NCBI RefSeq assembly: GCF_037031225.1
Contig: NZ_JAYEZN010000001.1
Location: forward strand, 744,001 to 808,000
Length of the DNA stretch: 64,000 nt
Reading direction: 5' to 3'
Origin: Halorientalis sp. LT38
GTDB taxonomy: Archaea > Halobacteriota > Halobacteria > Halobacteriales > Haloarculaceae
Shown piece after piece: positions 1 to 8,657 of the stretch (positions are counted from its first letter, which is position 1; each line of letters begins with the position of its first letter). The translations under genes were made by a program, and so were the position numbers. The notes beneath the pieces are model-generated. The model had not been told where the DNA came from. It searched no databases and was given only the letters and a program-made list of their open reading frames with translations.

Positions 1-364
1 GCTGCTGCGGCACAACGAGTTCGAGTCGCGAGTGTTCTTCGTCGCCACCGTGGGCGAGGAGGTGGTCGGCTGGGTCCACCTCGAGATCCCGGAGATCGAC
101 AAGCTCCGCCACACCGCGGAGTTGACCATCGGACTGGTCGAGGCCCACCGGGGGCACGGGATCGGGAGCCGCCTGCTCGATCACGGCCTCGACTGGGCCG
201 CGGAGATGGACCTCGCGAAGGTGTACAACAGTTTCCCGGCGACCAACGAGGGTGCGATAGAGTTCTTCGAGGCCCACGGCGGGGCGGTCGAAGCCGTCCG
301 CGAGGACCACTACCGGATCGACGGCGAGCCGGTCGACGAGGTGATGATGGCGGTCACGCCGTAG
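1..364 (+). CDS. GNAT family N-acetyltransferase (5' partial)
   Basis: Transfers an acetyl group from acetyl-CoA to an amine; the substrate cannot be told. The frame is open from base 2, so the gene begins left of the window, and the GTG at 32 is internal rather than the start. The acetyl-CoA pyrophosphate-binding loop is visible as HRGHGIGSRLL, following a beta-strand of the type AELTIGLV. The end of the domain (YNSFPATNEGAIEFFEAHG) is the usual GNAT helix-and-loop that precedes the last strands. It converges on the XRE regulator gene with a gap of 12 bases. Confidence 0.8.
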   Translation, partial: LLRHNEFESRVFFVATVGEEVVGWVHLEIPEIDKLRHTAELTIGLVEAHRGHGIGSRLLDHGLDWAAEMDLAKVYNSFPATNEGAIEFFEAHGGAVEAVREDHYRIDGEPVDEVMMAVTP

Positions 365-376
365 CGCCAGCGGGGA

Positions 377-568
377 CTACTCCGGATCGAAGACGTCCTC
401 GATCCGGCAGTCGAAGTACCCGGCCAGGTCGAAGGCCAGTTCCAGGGAGGGATCGTACCGGCCGCGCTCGATGGAGTTGATCGTCTGGCGCGTCACGTCC
501 ACCTCGGCGGCCAGGTCGGCCTGGCTCAGGCCGCGTTCCTCGCGGCGCTCGCGCAGGTCGTTTTTCAT
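377..568 (-). CDS. Small XRE-family HTH transcriptional regulator
   Basis: A 63-residue protein that is essentially a single Cro/C1-type helix-turn-helix. The motif LSQADLAAEVDVTRQTINSI (about residues 14-33) is a textbook HTH_3 recognition unit, and the tail RIEDVFDPE is typical of the short YozG-like group. Its start overlaps the stop of the upstream DUF2178 gene by four bases, so both are one transcript and probably translationally coupled. Family knowledge: such pairs of a tiny XRE protein and a DUF2178-type membrane protein are common in archaea. I infer that it represses its own operon through the triple dyad at 994-1042. Confidence 0.88.
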   Translation of the reverse strand: MKNDLRERREERGLSQADLAAEVDVTRQTINSIERGRYDPSLELAFDLAGYFDCRIEDVFDPE

Positions 569-978
569 GTCCGGTAGCGCAGCAGCGTGAAGAGCAGGCC
601 CCAGACCAGGTAGATCGCCGAAAAGGCGTAGAGAACGCCCGAGACGGTCGGCCCGAACTCGTAGTACCCGGTCGCTTCGAGCAGGAAGAGCGTGGCGAAG
701 GTCGGGACGCCGACGTAGGCGAACAGGTTGATGACCGCGTGGCTCGCCCGCTCCTCGATCCGCTGCTCCCGCTCGTCGAGCAACCGGACGGAACTCCCGA
801 ACTGGACGTAGAGCGTCAGGGCGACTCCCGCGACCGCAGCGACGCCGTAGACGGCCAGTCCAGCGACCATCTGATCGAGTACCAGTCCGGCGATGAACCC
901 GGCAAAGGCTACCGCGAAGAGCCCGAGGATCGCTCGTTTGTACTTCTGTCCTCGCTGAATCGGATGTGTCGTGGACAT
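565..978 (-). CDS. DUF2178-like four-helix membrane protein
   Basis: A 137-residue integral membrane protein with four hydrophobic stretches: about residues 15-35, 38-60, 83-103 and 113-133. A charged cytoplasmic-looking loop with the motif LLDEREQRIEERA lies between helices 2 and 3; this loop is the conserved feature I remember for DUF2178. First gene of a two-gene operon with the XRE regulator (four-base overlap). The biochemical role is unknown. The partner may signal through the HTH protein, but nothing in the sequence proves this. Confidence 0.75.
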   Translation of the reverse strand: MSTTHPIQRGQKYKRAILGLFAVAFAGFIAGLVLDQMVAGLAVYGVAAVAGVALTLYVQFGSSVRLLDEREQRIEERASHAVINLFAYVGVPTFATLFLLEATGYYEFGPTVSGVLYAFSAIYLVWGLLFTLLRYRT

Positions 979-993
979 GGGTTTCAGGGCGGT

Positions 994-1042
994 GTAAAGC
1001 GTCGTTTCCGTAAAGCTCGCTTTACAGTAAAGGGTCCTTTAC
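994..1042. promoter_or_regulatory. Three tandem 16-bp dyads: probable repressor operators
   Basis: Three adjacent palindromes occupy 49 bases: 994-1009 (imperfect, GTAAAGCGTCGTTTCC), 1010-1025 (perfect arms, GTAAAGCTCGCTTTAC) and 1027-1042 (perfect arms, GTAAAGGGTCCTTTAC). Consensus is GTAAAG-N4-CTTTAC. They lie between the probable TATA box (1049-1056) and the ATG of the DUF2178 gene at 978, so a bound protein would cover the transcription start. The obvious candidate ligand is the XRE protein encoded second in the same operon. Arms are seen directly; function is inferred. Confidence 0.8.
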
Positions 1043-1048
1043 ACACGC

Positions 1049-1056
1049 ACTTAATC
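1049..1056 (-). promoter_or_regulatory. TATA box of the DUF2178-XRE operon
   Basis: Read on the minus strand the octamer is GATTAAGT. Twenty-five to 27 bases downstream puts the transcription start near 1025, at the edge of the central operator dyad, leaving a leader of roughly 47 bases before the ATG at 978. Confidence 0.45.
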
Positions 1057-1105
1057 CTGTCGCTCATCGGGATGGAACCAAAAAACACGACCTGGCGCCG
1101 GCGCC

Positions 1106-2785
1106 TCAGATCCCGCCGCCCTGGTACTCGCCGAAGACATCCCGCATCGCGTCGCAGATCTCGCCGGTCGTCGCGTAGGCCTTGACAGCGTCGATCAGGT
1201 ACGGCATCAGGTTCTCGTCGCCGCGAGCGGCCTCGCCGACGGCGTCGAGGGCGGCCTCGACGGCCTCGTCGTCGCGGTCCTCGCGGACCTGCGCGACGGT
1301 CTCCTGTTGCTGGGCTTCGAGCGTCTCGTCGACCTCCTCGATGTCCACGTCGTCTTCCTCCTCGACCTGGTACTCGTTGACGCCGACGATGATCCGCTCG
1401 CCCTCCTCCTGTTCGCGCTGGCGTTCGAAGGCCACGTCCTGGATCTGGCGCTGGACCCACTGGTCGTCGATGGCCGGGAGCATCCCGCCCTTCTCGTCGA
1501 TCCGATCCAGGAGCGCGAAGGCCTCCTCCTCGAGGTCGTCGGTCAGGCTCTCGACGTAGTAGCTCCCGCCGAGGGGGTCGATGGTGTCTGCGGCGCCGGA
1601 CTCGTGAGCCAGGATCTGCTGGGTCCGGAGAGCGGTGCGGACGCTGTCCTCCGTCGGCAGGCCGACCGCCTCGTCCTTGCCGTTGGTGTGGAGGCTCTGG
1701 GTCCCGCCGAGGACCGCGGCCAGCGCCTGATAGGCCACGCGAACGACGTTGTTCTCGACCTGCTGGGCCGTCAGCGTCGAGCCCGCGGTCTGGGTGTGGA
1801 ACTTGAGTTGCTTGGACTTGGGATTCTGCGCGTCGAAGCGCTCCTCCATGATCTGGTACCACATCCGTCGCGCGGCGCGGAACTTCGCGACCTCTTCGAG
1901 GATGTTGTTGTAGGAGGCGAAGAAGAAGGACAGCTGGGGGGCGAACTCGTCGACGTCCAGGCCGGCCTCGATGGCCGCCTCGACGTACTCGATGCCGTTC
2001 CCGAGGGTGAAGGCGATCTCCTGGGCGGCGGTCGCGCCGGCCTCGCGGACGTGGTAGCCGGAGATGGAGATGGTGTTGAAGTTCGGGACCTCTGCCGCGC
2101 AGAACTCGAAGATGTCCGTGATGATCCGCATCGACTGCTCGGGCGGGTAGATGTAGGTGTTGCGCGCGATGTACTCTTTGAGCACGTCGTTCTGGATCGT
2201 GCCCCGCAACTGCTCGCGGTCGACGCCCTGCTGGTCCCCGACGGCGATGTACATCGCGAGCAGCACCGAGGCAGGGGCGTTGATCGTCATGCTCGTCGAG
2301 ACCTCGTCGAGCGGGATCCCCTCGAACACCGTCTCCATGTCCGACAGCGAGTCGATCGCGACGCCGGTCTTGCCGACCTCCCCGGCGGCCATCGTGTTGT
2401 CGGAGTCGTAGCCCATCTGGGTCGGCAGGTCGAAGGCCATCGAGAGGCCGGTCTGGCCCTCGTCGAGCAGGTAGTTGAACCGCTCGTTGGTCTCGCTGGC
2501 GGTCCCCATGCCGGCGTACTGGCGCATCGTCCAGAGGCGGCCGCGGTACATCGTCGGGTAGACGCCGCGGGTGTAGGGTTCCTCGCCGGGGAACCCGAGG
2601 TCCTCGTCGTAGTCCAGATCCGCCACGTCCGCGGGCGTGTAGAGGCGTTCCACGGTCTGTCCCTCCGTGTCGGTGGTGAATCGGTCCTCGCGTTCACCGA
2701 ACCGCTCGACGGTCGGCGCGACCGACTCCTCGTCCCACTCGGCCTTCCCCGAGCGGATCTCCTGAAGGTCCTCGTCGTCGAACAT
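1106..2785 (-). CDS. mcmA: Methylmalonyl-CoA mutase, large (substrate-binding) subunit
   Basis: Catalyses the B12-dependent interconversion of (R)-methylmalonyl-CoA and succinyl-CoA, part of propionate and odd-chain or branched amino-acid catabolism in the cytoplasm. The 559-residue protein carries the family signature [19 protein letters not shown] near residue 90, the [18 protein letters not shown] stretch, and [17 protein letters not shown] in the barrel. It is the TIM-barrel half only. The separate small cobalamin-binding subunit used by archaea is not in the window. I start at the ATG at 2785 ([13 protein letters not shown]) because the in-frame upstream extension to 2833 is not mutase-like. 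Downstream genes are not co-oriented closely enough to form an obvious operon. Confidence 0.95.
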   Translation of the reverse strand: MFDDEDLQEIRSGKAEWDEESVAPTVERFGEREDRFTTDTEGQTVERLYTPADVADLDYDEDLGFPGEEPYTRGVYPTMYRGRLWTMRQYAGMGTASETNERFNYLLDEGQTGLSMAFDLPTQMGYDSDNTMAAGEVGKTGVAIDSLSDMETVFEGIPLDEVSTSMTINAPASVLLAMYIAVGDQQGVDREQLRGTIQNDVLKEYIARNTYIYPPEQSMRIITDIFEFCAAEVPNFNTISISGYHVREAGATAAQEIAFTLGNGIEYVEAAIEAGLDVDEFAPQLSFFFASYNNILEEVAKFRAARRMWYQIMEERFDAQNPKSKQLKFHTQTAGSTLTAQQVENNVVRVAYQALAAVLGGTQSLHTNGKDEAVGLPTEDSVRTALRTQQILAHESGAADTIDPLGGSYYVESLTDDLEEEAFALLDRIDEKGGMLPAIDDQWVQRQIQDVAFERQREQEEGERIIVGVNEYQVEEEDDVDIEEVDETLEAQQQETVAQVREDRDDEAVEAALDAVGEAARGDENLMPYLIDAVKAYATTGEICDAMRDVFGEYQGGGI

Positions 2786-2913
2786 GCCAGAGGGAACGAT
2801 ACCGCCGTGTAAAAGCGTTGTCTGAGCGGTCACGGTTGCGCCGTCGACGGTCGCGGTTCGACCACCGAAGCGGTCCGAGCGTATTTGTCAGAACGGGAGT
2901 AATGCTGGAGGCG

Positions 2914-4665
2914 ATGAGCACCCACGAACTCGCCTATCAGGCGGTGCTCGCCGTGAGCGGGCTGCTGTGCGTGGGTGTCGCGTCGTACGCCTGGCGACGC
3001 CGGGAGCGACGTGGCGCGAAACCGCTCGTCGGCCTGTTCTTCGCCGTCCTCTTCTGGATCGCGACGACCGCGCTGGTGATCGCCGCCGCCGGGACCCCGA
3101 CCGGCGCGGCCGTCGCGCGGGCCCAGTACGTCGGCGTCACGCTCTCGGTGATGTTCGTCTTCCTGCTGGCGCTCGAGTACTCCGGTCGCGGGGAGCACGT
3201 CACTCGCACGACGGCCGCGCTCTTGCTCGTCGAGCCGATCCTGGCGAACGTGGCCGTCTGGGTGCCCCCGCTCCGCGACCAGTTCCTGCGGTTCGGCGCG
3301 GTGGATCCCGGGACCTACTACGGGTTCGCCTACGAGTTCGGGCCCCTGTTCACTGTTCATACGATCTACTCGTACGTGCTCCTCGTCGCGGCCGCGGTGA
3401 TGTACGTCAGTTTCGCGGTCCGCTCGGAGGAGATCTACCAGCGCCAGACCGTCGGGCTGTTCGTCGGCCTGGTCGCGCCCTGGATCGGGAACGCCCTCTT
3501 CGTGTCCGGGGCCGTCAGCGTCGACGTCACGCCCGTCGGGTTCGCGATCACCGGCGTGGCGCTGTGGTGGGCCATCTTCTACCAGGACTTCCTCGAGGTC
3601 GTCCCCGTCGCGCGCGGGACGGTCGTGGACAACCTCGACGCGGGCGTGGTCGTGGTGGACCGGACCGACCGGATCGTCGGCGTCAATCCCCGCGGACGGG
3701 AACTGCTCGGCGAGACGGAGCCGCTGATCGGCCGCCCCGTCACCGAGGGACTCGCGGAGTTCCCGACGCTCCGTGAGGCGTTCGAGGACCTCTCCGGGAC
3801 CGAGGGGACCGACGAGATGGAGGTGGCCGTCGGCCCGCGGGACTTCCAGGTGAAGGTGTCCCCGCTCGCGAACCAGCGCGACGAGCGGATCGGCCGGCTG
3901 CTCGTGATCGAGGACATCTCCGAGCGCAAACGCCGCCGGCGGGAACTGGAACGCCAGAACGAACAGCTCGAGCAGTTCGCGAGCGTCGTCTCCCACGACC
4001 TCCGGAATCCCCTGAGCGTGGCCTCGAGCCGGCTCGAACTCGGGGTGGAGACTGGCGACCGCCAGCACTTCGAGCGGGTCGAGCGGGCCCACGCACGCAT
4101 GGACCGCATCATCGACGACGTGCTGACGCTGGCCCGGGAAGGCAAGGGCGTCACGGAGACCGAGCGGACGTCGCTGGCCGCGGTCGCGACCGCGGCCTGG
4201 AATCACGTCGCGACGGGCGAGGCGACCCTCGAAGTGGTCGAGGACCGGGCGTTGCTCGCCGATCCGGCACGCCTCCAGCGAGCGTTCGAGAACCTCTTTC
4301 GAAATTCGGTCGAACACGGCGGATCCGACGTCACCGTGACCGTCGGCCCCACCGACGAGGGGTTCTACGTGGCCGACGACGGGCCGGGTATCCCCGAGGC
4401 AGACCGCGACCGGATCTTCGAGAACGGGTACTCGAACGGCGAGGACGGCACCGGGTTCGGTCTCGCGATCGTCCAGACCATCGTCACCGCCCACGGCTGG
4501 GAGATCGAGGCGGTCGAGAGCGAGTCACGTGGCGCGCGGTTCGAGGTCGCCGGCGTCGGGTCGGTCGACGAGCGCCCGCCGGTCGACGGGACGGACGAAC
4601 GCGAACCGGACCCGCTGTCGAGGACCGACGCCGACGAGGCGTCCGCGGACGGCGGTCGCGAGTAA
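2914..4665 (+). CDS. Membrane sensor histidine kinase (7TM-PAS-HisKA-HATPase)
   Basis: A 583-residue sensor. About residues 1-215 form seven hydrophobic helices of the histidine-kinase N-terminal 7TM type. A PAS-like segment follows (DNLDAGVVVVDRTDRIVGVN), then a coiled linker, the HisKA dimerisation helix with phospho-acceptor His361 in SHDLRNPLSV, and a HATPase domain with the N box FRNSVEHGG, G1 VADDGPGIPEADRDRIFE and G2 GTGFGLAIV. The tail is acidic and disordered-looking. No response regulator is adjacent, as is usual for haloarchaeal orphan kinases. I chose the ATG at 2914; an ATG at 2902 is also possible. A TATA-like ATTTGT about 28 bases upstream of 2914 favours a leaderless start there. 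Closely related to the kinase at 8658. Confidence 0.9.
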   Translation: MSTHELAYQAVLAVSGLLCVGVASYAWRRRERRGAKPLVGLFFAVLFWIATTALVIAAAGTPTGAAVARAQYVGVTLSVMFVFLLALEYSGRGEHVTRTTAALLLVEPILANVAVWVPPLRDQFLRFGAVDPGTYYGFAYEFGPLFTVHTIYSYVLLVAAAVMYVSFAVRSEEIYQRQTVGLFVGLVAPWIGNALFVSGAVSVDVTPVGFAITGVALWWAIFYQDFLEVVPVARGTVVDNLDAGVVVVDRTDRIVGVNPRGRELLGETEPLIGRPVTEGLAEFPTLREAFEDLSGTEGTDEMEVAVGPRDFQVKVSPLANQRDERIGRLLVIEDISERKRRRRELERQNEQLEQFASVVSHDLRNPLSVASSRLELGVETGDRQHFERVERAHARMDRIIDDVLTLAREGKGVTETERTSLAAVATAAWNHVATGEATLEVVEDRALLADPARLQRAFENLFRNSVEHGGSDVTVTVGPTDEGFYVADDGPGIPEADRDRIFENGYSNGEDGTGFGLAIVQTIVTAHGWEIEAVESESRGARFEVAGVGSVDERPPVDGTDEREPDPLSRTDADEASADGGRE

Positions 4666-4671
4666 CCCTGC

Positions 4672-5253
4672 TCACCGACCGGTGTCGTACTTGTAGGTGG
4701 CCTCGTCGGGGTCGATGCCGAAGTCCTCCGGGCCCTCCTGGGGCTCGTCCGCCCCCTCGTCGGCGGCCGCGCGTTTGAACGCCTGCCGGAACTTCTGGGG
4801 CATCCGGAACTCGGAGGTGGGGAGGGCCATCGGGACCGCGTCGGGGGCCGTCGCCTCTCGCTTTGCTTCGAGTCGCTCCTGGAGCTTCTCGGGGAGGTCG
4901 CCCGCCTCGATGGGTTCGAACCCGAACTGCCGGAGGTAGTCGGGTTCGCCGGTGAGCGAGTAGACGGTCTCGAAGCCGTCGTCGCCGGCCTTCTGGATGA
5001 GTCGCTCGACGACGTGTGCGCCGACGCCCTGCCCGCGCCAGTCCTCGAGGACGCCGATCGACGTGAGTTCACAGACGTCCGCGTCGTCGGTCTTGTGGAC
5101 GCGCACGCGACCGAAGCCCGCCTTCTGGTTCGTCTCCTCGTCGATGGCGATGACGTAGTCGCGCGACCGGAAGGCGGTCTCGTCCAGGCCCATGTCCTCG
5201 ATGTGATCCAGCAGCCAGACCTCCTCACGGTTTTTCGCGTCCCGGACGTACAT
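4672..5253 (-). CDS. GNAT family N-acetyltransferase with C-terminal extension
   Basis: A 193-residue acetyltransferase. The GNAT core spans about residues 30-120 with the acetyl-CoA loop DWRGQGVGAHVVERLI and the following strand ETVYSLTGEP. The motif ELTSIGVLEDWRGQG and the DYLRQFGF loop resemble ArgA-type or YjgM-like acetyltransferases. Beyond the core there is about 70 residues of charged tail ending in YKYDTGR, absent from minimal GNATs. It converges on the histidine kinase with a six-base gap. Substrate unknown. Confidence 0.85.
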   Translation of the reverse strand: MYVRDAKNREEVWLLDHIEDMGLDETAFRSRDYVIAIDEETNQKAGFGRVRVHKTDDADVCELTSIGVLEDWRGQGVGAHVVERLIQKAGDDGFETVYSLTGEPDYLRQFGFEPIEAGDLPEKLQERLEAKREATAPDAVPMALPTSEFRMPQKFRQAFKRAAADEGADEPQEGPEDFGIDPDEATYKYDTGR

Positions 5254-5328
5254 GTCCGGGTCTTGGCTTCGGTCGGCTAAAAACGTTGGCTGCCCTTCCC
5301 GTGGGCGATCCGACTGTGCCGGGACGGC

Positions 5329-5466
5329 TCAGTCCGAATCCTTGACCGCGATTCGCGTCTCGAGTTCCTCCGCGGCCGGATCGAAGTCCCACTGCTTCGC
5401 GAGGAAGGACACGTCGTTGGCGACCGTCGTATCGATGTATGGACAGTCGTCCTCGACCATGTCCAT
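5329..5466 (-). CDS. Small acidic protein of 45 residues, unknown function
   Basis: ATG at 5466, stop TGA at 5329-5331. The product begins MDMVEDDCPYIDTTVANDVS and ends ETRIAVKDSD. It is strongly acidic with the haloarchaeal G/C-ending codon pattern and no low-complexity bias, which is why I treat it as real. A second ATG lies two codons in. One cysteine, one tryptophan, no membrane segment. It is divergent from the DUF7551-like gene across a 189-base region. It could also be a remnant of the N-terminus of a longer regulator. I do not recognise a family. Confidence 0.5.
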   Translation of the reverse strand: MDMVEDDCPYIDTTVANDVSFLAKQWDFDPAAEELETRIAVKDSD

Positions 5467-5620
5467 TTGCAGTGATATCGTTCAGTACACCTGCACGTCC
5501 GTAACGCCGTCTGGCCAAAAAGATAAGATTAAACCGGGCAGTTAATCTCGACAGGTCGGGTCCACCAACCAGACGACGAGGCGGTGCCGTCTGGCATCGC
5601 CCCGACTCGCCGGACCGAAA

Positions 5621-5628
5621 TCTATTTT
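5621..5628 (+). promoter_or_regulatory. TATA-like element of the DUF7551-like gene
   Basis: TCTATTTT centred about 31 bases before the ATG at 5656. Together with the dyad at 5640-5655 it makes a compact promoter with no or almost no 5' leader. Confidence 0.45.
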
Positions 5629-5639
5629 CACGTGTATGA

Positions 5640-5655
5640 TTTAGGTGAGCCTAAA
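5640..5655. promoter_or_regulatory. DtxR/Idr-like metal-repressor box
   Basis: A perfect 16-base dyad, TTTAGG-TGAG-CCTAAA, ending on the base before the ATG at 5656. It resembles the TTAGG-N4-CCTAA type of site used by DtxR-family iron/manganese repressors, including haloarchaeal Idr/SirR proteins (family knowledge). With the TATA-like element at 5621-5628 the dyad would sit on the transcription start, so binding should repress. No DtxR-family gene is in the window. Confidence 0.65.
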
Positions 5656-6519
5656 ATGGTCGGCGAGACGCTCACGAAGATCCGGGCCCGGATCGAGGAT
5701 CTGGCGGTCGACGGGGGTAGCTACTGGGTCGTGTGCGGTCGAACGGGGGTCTGTCCCGTCCCGGTCGCCGGGAAACGGTTTCCCGACCGGGGGACCGCAG
5801 AGCAGGGGGCGGAGGCGGCCGCAGCCTACCGTGCAGTCCTGCGTCGGTGGGACCCGCGCGCCCCGTGTTACGATTTCATCGCCTGCGAGCGAACGGACGG
5901 GGACACCCGGACAGTCGCGCCGGCGACCAGCGGCGGCGAACCGGGGACGCTGACCGGCTTCTGTCACGACGTGGCCGCCGCGGTGTTCGAGACGCTGTCG
6001 GCCGTGGGGTACGCCGACCTGGAGTCGTCGATCATGGACGTCTACTGCGAGACGGCCGACGCCATCGACGACCCCGACGAGCTCTGCCTGCACCTGCTTC
6101 GCACCCTCTCCTTCGAGCTGGGCGCGCGCCTGTCCGACGGCCAGCAGGCCGCCGTCCTCCGGAGCGCGGCCGACGACCTCGCCGAACCGGCCGGGGCCGA
6201 CCGGCCGCTCGACGCGACCTTCGGGCGACTGCAGCGGCTCGACCTCGTGGGCGAGTACGCCATCGACCGCGACGGCGCGTCGGCCGGCGACCGCGGGTCC
6301 TGGACGGTGACGATCAGCGACTACGCGCTGGCCGCACGGTCGGCGTCGCTGCCGACGCTGCCCATCGCGGTCGACCTCCTCGGCCGGTTCCCCGGCACCG
6401 CGCTGTCGCTGTCGGCGGTCCGCAGACTCGACGGCGAATCCTGGCGGTTCGACGTCACGGCGGGGACGGACGGCCCGTCCCGAGGACTCGTTCGAGCGCC
6501 GACAGGTACCGGGCCCTGA
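5656..6519 (+). CDS. DUF7551/DUF7552-like haloarchaeal protein, possibly metal-regulated
   Basis: A soluble 287-residue protein. The N-terminal segment (IRARIEDLAVDGGSYWVVC then GVCPVPVAGKRFPDRGTAEQ) and the motif AYRAVLRRWDPRAPCYDF match what I remember of a haloarchaea-restricted pair of domains without known function. The C-terminal half (about residues 100-270) is helical and ends in a degenerate strand-rich region. Five cysteines and no transmembrane segment. I start at ATG 5656 because the TATA-like element and dyad lie immediately upstream; the longer frame from 5584 would place the promoter inside the gene. If the dyad is a metal box, the gene is expressed under iron or manganese limitation. 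Confidence 0.7.
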   Translation: MVGETLTKIRARIEDLAVDGGSYWVVCGRTGVCPVPVAGKRFPDRGTAEQGAEAAAAYRAVLRRWDPRAPCYDFIACERTDGDTRTVAPATSGGEPGTLTGFCHDVAAAVFETLSAVGYADLESSIMDVYCETADAIDDPDELCLHLLRTLSFELGARLSDGQQAAVLRSAADDLAEPAGADRPLDATFGRLQRLDLVGEYAIDRDGASAGDRGSWTVTISDYALAARSASLPTLPIAVDLLGRFPGTALSLSAVRRLDGESWRFDVTAGTDGPSRGLVRAPTGTGP

Positions 6520-6594
6520 TCGGGGGCAGGCGGCGGGGAAATCGACTGGAACGGTGGAAACTACTTTGCCGTGGGTGGCCGTGGGGTAGGACAG

Positions 6595-8592
6595 ATGACT
6601 TCGGATTCACTCGCCGATATGGACGAGATCGTCCACGAACCCAGCCGCGAGTTCGTCGAGTCCACGAACGTCTGGGAGTTCATGCAGACCTACGACGTCG
6701 ACGACTACGAGGAACTGATCGAGCGGACGACGACCGAGATCGAGGGAGTTCCCGAATCCGGCGTCGACTGGTTCTGGGACGAACTCGTCGACTACCTCGA
6801 CATCGAGTTCTACGAGGACTACGACCGGGTCCGGGACGACTCGAAGGGACCGCAGTTCACCGACTGGTACCCCGGCGGCGAGCTCAACCTCGCGCACAAC
6901 CTCGTCGACCGCCACGCCGCACTCGACAACGAGCGCCGGAACAAGGTCGCCACCATCTGGGAGGGCGAGGACGGCGAGGTGCGAGAACAGACCTACCACG
7001 AACTTCACCGGGAGGCAAACCAGGTCGCCAACGCGCTCGAGGAACGCGGGATCGAGACCGGCGACACCGTGGGGCTGTACATGCCGATGGTCCCCGAGGT
7101 GACCTCGATCCTCTACGGCTGTTTCAAGGTGGGCGCGATCGCGGTCCCCATCTTCTCCGGCTTCGGCGTCGACGCCACCGCTACCCGCCTCGAAGACCCC
7201 GAGTGCTCGGTGCTGTTCACCGGCGACGGCTTCCAGCGCCGGGGCGGCGAGGTGACCCTCAAGGGCACCGCGGACGAGGCCATCGAGGAGGCCGACACCG
7301 ACGTCGAGTCCGTGATCGTCTACGACCGACTCGGTGCGGAGGTCCCCTGGACCGACGGGCGCGACGAGTGGTGGGGCGACGCCGTCGCCACGCAGGACGA
7401 CGCCTACGACACGAAGGAACTCCCGAGCGACCAGGAGTCGATGCTGCTGTACTCCTCGGGGACGACCGGCAAGCCCAAAGGGATCGTCCACACCCACGCC
7501 GGCGTGCAGGTCCAGTGTCCCAAGGAACTGCACTTCGGCTTCGACCTCAAGCCATCCGATCGGTTCTGCTGGGTCTCCGACATCGGCTGGATGATGGGGC
7601 CGTGGACGCTCATCGGCAACCACACCTTCGGCGGCACCATCTTCATGTACGAGGGCGCGCCGGACTACCCCAACCCCGACCGGTTCTGGGAGATGATCGA
7701 CCGGCACAAGCTCACCCAGTTCGGCATCTCGCCCACCGCCATCCGCGCGCTCCGCAAGCAGGGCGACGACTGGGTCGAGGGCCACGACCTCTCCAGCCTC
7801 CGCCTGCTCGGGTCGACGGGCGAGCCCTGGGACCCCGAGTCCTGGATCTGGTTCCACGAGAACGTCGGCGGCGGCGACGCTCCGGTCATCAACATCAGCG
7901 GGGGCACCGAGATCTGCGGCTGCTTCCTCATGCCACTGCCCACCCAGTCGCTGAAACCCTGTACACTGGGTGGCCCCGGACTCGGCATGGACATCGACGT
8001 CGTCGACCGCGACGGCGAGTCGATCAAAGAGGACCACGAGCGGGGCTACCTCGTCGCCCGCGACTCCTGTCCCTCGATGACCAAGTCGCTCTGGTCGGGC
8101 GACGAGCGCTACCTCGAGGAGTACTGGTCGACCTGGGACGACCTCTGGGACCACGGCGACTGGGCCCAGAAGGACGAGGACGGCTTCTGGTTCCTCCACG
8201 GGCGGGCCGACGACGCCCTCAACGTGGCCGGCCGCAAAGTCGGCCCCGCCGAAGTCGAGGGCGCGGCGATGGACCACGCGGCCGTCAACCAGGCCGCCGC
8301 CGTCGGGGTCGCCGACGACACCACCGGCACCGCGGTCGTCCTCTACGTCATCGTCGAGGAGGGGACCGAGGAGGAAGACGACCTCCGAGAGGAGATCCGG
8401 GCGCAGGTCGGCGAGGAACTCGGCAAACCTTTCAGACCGCGCGAGGTCCTGTTCGTCGACGACTTCCCCAAGACCCAGTCGGGCAAGATCATCCGCCGCG
8501 CCGTCGAGGCGACCTACGCCGGCGAGGACCTGGGCGACATGTCCTCGATCGAGAACCCCGCCGCGCTCGAGGAGATCGAGGACGCCAGATAG
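6595..8592 (+). CDS. acs: Acetyl-CoA synthetase, AMP-forming (or propionyl-CoA synthetase)
   Basis: Activates acetate (or a close short-chain acid) to acyl-CoA using ATP. The 665 residues have the Acs layout: an ACAS_N segment (FTDWYPGGELNLAHNLVDRH), the ATP loop YSSGTTGKPKGIVHTH, the adenylate motif ISGGTEICG, the hinge region RADDALNVAGRKVGPAEVE and the acetylatable C-terminal lysine in PKTQSGKIIRR. I chose ATG 6595 (MTSDSLADMDEI) over 6571; ACTACTTT about 31 bases before it may be its TATA element. The N-terminal 90 residues are a longer acidic leader than in bacterial Acs. Substrate preference cannot be read from sequence. Confidence 0.92.
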   Translation: MTSDSLADMDEIVHEPSREFVESTNVWEFMQTYDVDDYEELIERTTTEIEGVPESGVDWFWDELVDYLDIEFYEDYDRVRDDSKGPQFTDWYPGGELNLAHNLVDRHAALDNERRNKVATIWEGEDGEVREQTYHELHREANQVANALEERGIETGDTVGLYMPMVPEVTSILYGCFKVGAIAVPIFSGFGVDATATRLEDPECSVLFTGDGFQRRGGEVTLKGTADEAIEEADTDVESVIVYDRLGAEVPWTDGRDEWWGDAVATQDDAYDTKELPSDQESMLLYSSGTTGKPKGIVHTHAGVQVQCPKELHFGFDLKPSDRFCWVSDIGWMMGPWTLIGNHTFGGTIFMYEGAPDYPNPDRFWEMIDRHKLTQFGISPTAIRALRKQGDDWVEGHDLSSLRLLGSTGEPWDPESWIWFHENVGGGDAPVINISGGTEICGCFLMPLPTQSLKPCTLGGPGLGMDIDVVDRDGESIKEDHERGYLVARDSCPSMTKSLWSGDERYLEEYWSTWDDLWDHGDWAQKDEDGFWFLHGRADDALNVAGRKVGPAEVEGAAMDHAAVNQAAAVGVADDTTGTAVVLYVIVEEGTEEEDDLREEIRAQVGEELGKPFRPREVLFVDDFPKTQSGKIIRRAVEATYAGEDLGDMSSIENPAALEEIEDAR

Positions 8593-8657
8593 GATCGCGT
8601 TACAACAACTGAGAATCGCGGACGAACACTTACGCGGCCGGGTCCGCCAGTGGACCC

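Noticed and set aside
5733-8612. A 959-residue open frame overlapping the DUF7551-like gene and acs
   Set aside because: Arg-rich out-of-frame shadow of high-GC codons; no motif; acs in the other frame is unmistakable.
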